A stretch of DNA of 39,379 nucleotides from Campylobacterales bacterium (lineage in GTDB: Bacteria; Campylobacterota; Campylobacteria; Campylobacterales; QNZT01), in contig JAMOMC010000071.1 in NCBI GenBank assembly GCA_027068765.1, forward strand, positions 1 to 39,379, written 5' to 3'. Positions 37,063 through 39,379 of this stretch are shown here, piece after piece. The notes under the pieces are model-generated. The model ran no database searches. It worked only from the letters and a program-made list of their open reading frames with translations, and was not told the DNA's origin. The stretch's first letter is position 1; each line of letters begins with the position of its first letter. The position numbers were made by a program, and so were the translations under genes.

Positions 37063-38649
37063 ATGAAAAAAAGTGTTCAAAATGCAGTTAAAAAACAGAT
37101 AGATAGTGAGTTTATACTAGAAAAACCAAAAGATTTATCGTTTGGTCACTATGCTACCCCTTTGGCTTTTTCATTGGCAAAAGAGCTTAGAAAATCTCCT
37201 ATGATTATCGCTGATGAGCTTTGTTTGAAGTTTTCTGAGGCAAGTGTTTTTGAGAGTGTAACAGCTATCAAAGGTTACCTAAATTTTAAACTTAGTGATA
37301 AGTTTTTAAATGAGAGAGCAACAGTAGCTATAAAAGAGAATTTAGAGTTTGCAAAGGGTGAAAAAAACGAGACAATTTTACTAGAGTATGTTAGTGCAAA
37401 TCCAACGGGACCTATGCATATAGGTCATGCTAGAGGTGCGGTTTTTGGTGATACTTTGGCGAAAATCGGGGAGCATTTAGGCTATAAAATCACAACAGAG
37501 TACTATGTAAATGATGCAGGAAGTCAGGTGGAAATGCTTGGACTATCTGTTTTTTTAGCAGGTGTCGATAAATATACAAACAAAGATGTGCAGTGGCCAG
37601 AAGAGTATTATCGTGGAGAGTATATTTATGAGCTTTGCGATGAGGCGAAAGAGGAGTTTGGGAAAGATATCTTTTTAGATGAGAAAAATATCTCTAAACT
37701 TTCAACTTGGGGAAAAGATAAGATGCTTTTTCTTATCAAAGAAAATCTTAAAATGGCAGGCATAGAATTTCAAAATTTTGTAAGTGAAAAAGAGCTTTTT
37801 AAATCTTGGGACGCATCATATGAGAAGTTGAAAGCAAAAGATGCTCTTTATGAAAAAGATGGAAAAATTTGGTTAAAATCATCTAAAATGGGAGATGAGA
37901 AAGACCGTGTAGTTGTTAGAGAAGATAAAAGACCAACTTATCTAGCAGGAGATATCATCTATCATGATGATAAGTTTCAAAGAGAGTATCATAGATATAT
38001 CAATATCTGGGGAGCAGATCACCACGGGTATATAGCAAGAGTGAAGTCTGCTATACATTTCTTAGGATATGATGAGAATAAATTAGAAGTTATTTTATCT
38101 CAAATGGTCGCACTTTTAAAAGGTGGAGAGCCTTACAAGATGAGTAAAAGAGCTGGAAATTTTATACTCATGAGTGATGTGATTGATGAGATTGGAAGTG
38201 AAGCTTTGAGGTTTATTTTCCTTACGAAAAAGAGTGATACTCATTTGGAATTTGATGTTGAGCTTTTAAAGCAACAAGATAGTTCAAATCCTATATATTA
38301 CATTCAGTATGCTCATGCTCGTATAAATCAAGTTTTTCAAAAAAGTGGAAAAAGTGTTGATGATGTTATAGATGTAGAGCTAAAAGAGCTTGATGAAGAT
38401 TCAAAAAATCTACTTTTTACTGCCCTTTTACTTCCTGAGATTTTAGAAGATGCATTTGAATCAAGACAGTTACAAAAATTAACAGAGTATCTTAGAAACT
38501 TAGCCGCCTCTTATCATCAATTTTACAATAAACATAAAATTGTTGGGAGTGACAATGAAGATGAGCTTTTAAAACTCTCCTCTTTAGTTGCTACATCTAT
38601 TCGTGTTGGACTTAGTTTGATGGGGATAGAAGCTAAATCAAAGATGTGA
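37063..38649 (+). CDS. argS: Arginine--tRNA ligase
   Basis: Charges tRNA-Arg with arginine. The 528-residue class I synthetase has the N-terminal additional domain (FGHYATPLAFSLAKEL), the HIGH motif in PTGPMHIGHARGA (about residues 119-122), YYVNDAGSQVE, YLAGDIIYHDDKF, WGADHHGYI, and the KMSKS-type motif KMSKRAGN (about 359-362). The DALR anticodon-binding domain has IQYAHARI and a closing RVGLSLMGIEAKSKM. It directly follows tatA. No hairpin was seen behind it; the next 400 bases hold no clear gene. Confidence 0.97.
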   Translation: MKKSVQNAVKKQIDSEFILEKPKDLSFGHYATPLAFSLAKELRKSPMIIADELCLKFSEASVFESVTAIKGYLNFKLSDKFLNERATVAIKENLEFAKGEKNETILLEYVSANPTGPMHIGHARGAVFGDTLAKIGEHLGYKITTEYYVNDAGSQVEMLGLSVFLAGVDKYTNKDVQWPEEYYRGEYIYELCDEAKEEFGKDIFLDEKNISKLSTWGKDKMLFLIKENLKMAGIEFQNFVSEKELFKSWDASYEKLKAKDALYEKDGKIWLKSSKMGDEKDRVVVREDKRPTYLAGDIIYHDDKFQREYHRYINIWGADHHGYIARVKSAIHFLGYDENKLEVILSQMVALLKGGEPYKMSKRAGNFILMSDVIDEIGSEALRFIFLTKKSDTHLEFDVELLKQQDSSNPIYYIQYAHARINQVFQKSGKSVDDVIDVELKELDEDSKNLLFTALLLPEILEDAFESRQLQKLTEYLRNLAASYHQFYNKHKIVGSDNEDELLKLSSLVATSIRVGLSLMGIEAKSKM

Positions 38650-39056
38650 GTTTCGTTTTTCTTGATATTGGAAATGTGCCATAAAATCTATATTTTGCTT
38701 TTTCCCCTACTGTTATTGGGAACTCATGTGCTAACTCTTCATCACAGATAATACTATCATTAGACATACTAGAAGCTATAAATCAAAAGAAAGCTAAACA
38801 TAAATACTAAAAATTTAAGATTAAGATATGCATAATGAATATTTACCCCATTCCAATTCTCACAACTATCTAAGGAAACTATACTCCAACCTCACCATAG
38901 AAACTAACGATAAAGCCTCAGCCAAATCATAATTAGTCAGTCCTAAAAAACGAACAAAGTCCCTAAACCAAAGGCTTTAATAGCATATTTACGCTATAAT
39001 TTCGACCAGAAACCAATAAATAAAGACTAAGTTCTTGGTCGAAATAGGATAAGAAA
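38650..39056. other. Gene-poor stretch between argS and the IS elements
   Basis: No convincing gene. A minus-strand frame of 44 codons (ATG at 38767, stop at 38633, overlapping the argS end) has no RBS and looks like a remnant. The last part is probably the left end of the IS5-type element; it includes an inverted repeat, TTCGACCA (39001-39008) with 39036-39043, just before the transposase ATG at 39057. TATAAT occurs at 38995-39000. Confidence 0.5.
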
Positions 39057-39260
39057 ATGCTTCCAATATCCACTAAAAGCAATCAAGCAAATCTCTTTTA
39101 TGGCTTACTAGCAGATATGCTTGATTTAAAAGATCCATTAATAGTTCTTGCTGATAATATTCAATGGGAAATATTTGATGAAAACTTTAAAAAATATTAT
39201 TCAAAAAAAGGGAGGCTTGCTAAACCAATAAGAGTAATGGTTGGATTATTAATAACCTGA
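39057..39260 (+). pseudogene. IS5-type transposase, N-terminal fragment cut by a second element
   Basis: The 67-residue reading frame begins like transposases of the IS5 group: a start with STKSNQANLFYGLLADML, then DPLIVLADNIQW, FDENFKKYY, and GRLAKPIRVMVGLLI. Family members continue with LKQL or LKHL and several hundred more residues; here the frame changes after VGLLI and stops at 39258-39260. The break coincides with ACCTGAGTTCGAC at 39255, the likely edge of an IS982-like element. The fragment differs in type from the transposase remnant at 1-347, so it is not the other half of that copy. Confidence 0.8.
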
Positions 39261-39379
39261 GTTCGACAAGAAAAGAGGATAAAAGAGAAGTCATCTTATA
39301 ATTTCAAACCAAATAAAACTAAAAAGATGACCGAAAATGTTAACAAAAATATTCTGTGAGATAGATGATTTTATGCAAG
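39255..39379 (+). mobile_element. IS982-like element, left end, continuing past the window
   Basis: Begins at ACCTGAGTTCGACAAG, where homology to the interrupted IS5-type transposase stops. About 80 bases later a transposase frame opens (39337). The exact terminal repeat cannot be confirmed, as the right end is outside the window. The order of events is clear: this element entered the older IS5-type copy. Confidence 0.6.
39337..39379 (+). CDS. IS982-family transposase, first 14 residues
   Basis: ATG at 39337, open to the window edge: MLTKIFCEIDDFMQ. The FCEIDDF start is typical of IS982-family transposases. Too short to judge whether the gene is intact. Confidence 0.6.
   Translation, partial: MLTKIFCEIDDFMQ

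Noticed and set aside
38633-38767. A 44-codon minus-strand ORF overlapping the end of argS
   Set aside because: It has an ATG and some protein-like sequence, but no RBS, and it overlaps the 3' end of argS. Treated as a remnant or chance.

Overview
This AT-rich window (roughly one third G+C by eye) reads as a chromosomal segment of a Campylobacterota bacterium, most likely Sulfurimonas or a close relative. The main reasons are gene order and family subtype. A nucT - chePep - gmk - tatA - argS block matches the order I recall from Helicobacter pylori (HP0323 to HP0319). There is also a petABC cluster whose third subunit is a di-haem cytochrome c, an orphan FlhB C-terminal-like protein (FlhX), and thrS-infC without rpmI-rplT. 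All names come from reading the sequence; no database search was run.

Layout. 1-347: 3' end of a broken IS5-type transposase gene. 531-5180: tightly coupled thrS, infC, lgt and an AGCS amino-acid symporter. 5259-10551: an accessory-looking block of a large SNF2-type helicase, a directly abutting 603-residue protein of unknown function and a small SAM methyltransferase. 10657-12225: two secreted DUF1566 proteins, the first a lipoprotein with Ig/cadherin-like repeats, closed by a perfect hairpin. 12310-15521: pyrG-recJ. 15624-16103 (minus): periplasmic thioredoxin-like protein. 16169-19554: fatty-acid synthesis genes fabG, acpP, fabF and accA. 19898-22609 (minus): cytochrome bc1 complex. 22700-24577 (minus): mnmG. 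24753-28270: a sirohaem nitrite/sulfite reductase, riboflavin synthase, pgeF and flhX. 28267-30027 (minus): a membrane PAS-GGDEF-EAL protein with a degenerate GGDEF site. 30163-30654: a small exported protein. 30860-34472: rpsB, tsf, an ABC ATPase and fliR. 34473-38649: nucT, chePep, gmk, tatA and argS. 38650-39379: a gene-poor stretch leading into an IS5-type transposase gene that is cut after about 66 codons by the left end of a second, IS982-like element.

How the genes work together. Most of the window is housekeeping: translation (thrS, infC, rpsB, tsf, argS, mnmG), nucleotides (pyrG, gmk), lipids and lipoproteins (fab genes, accA, lgt), respiration (petABC), secretion and motility (tatA, fliR, flhX, chePep) and DNA uptake or repair (nucT, recJ). 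Insertion-sequence debris lies at both edges. The parts least explained by known families are the SNF2 helicase/603-residue pair, the long C-terminal extension of ribosomal protein S2 with a helix-hairpin-helix-like end, a probable AUA start for lgt, a possibly leaderless ribE, and a small Cys-rich reading frame beside the bc1 terminator. I saw no CRISPR array, tRNA or rRNA gene.
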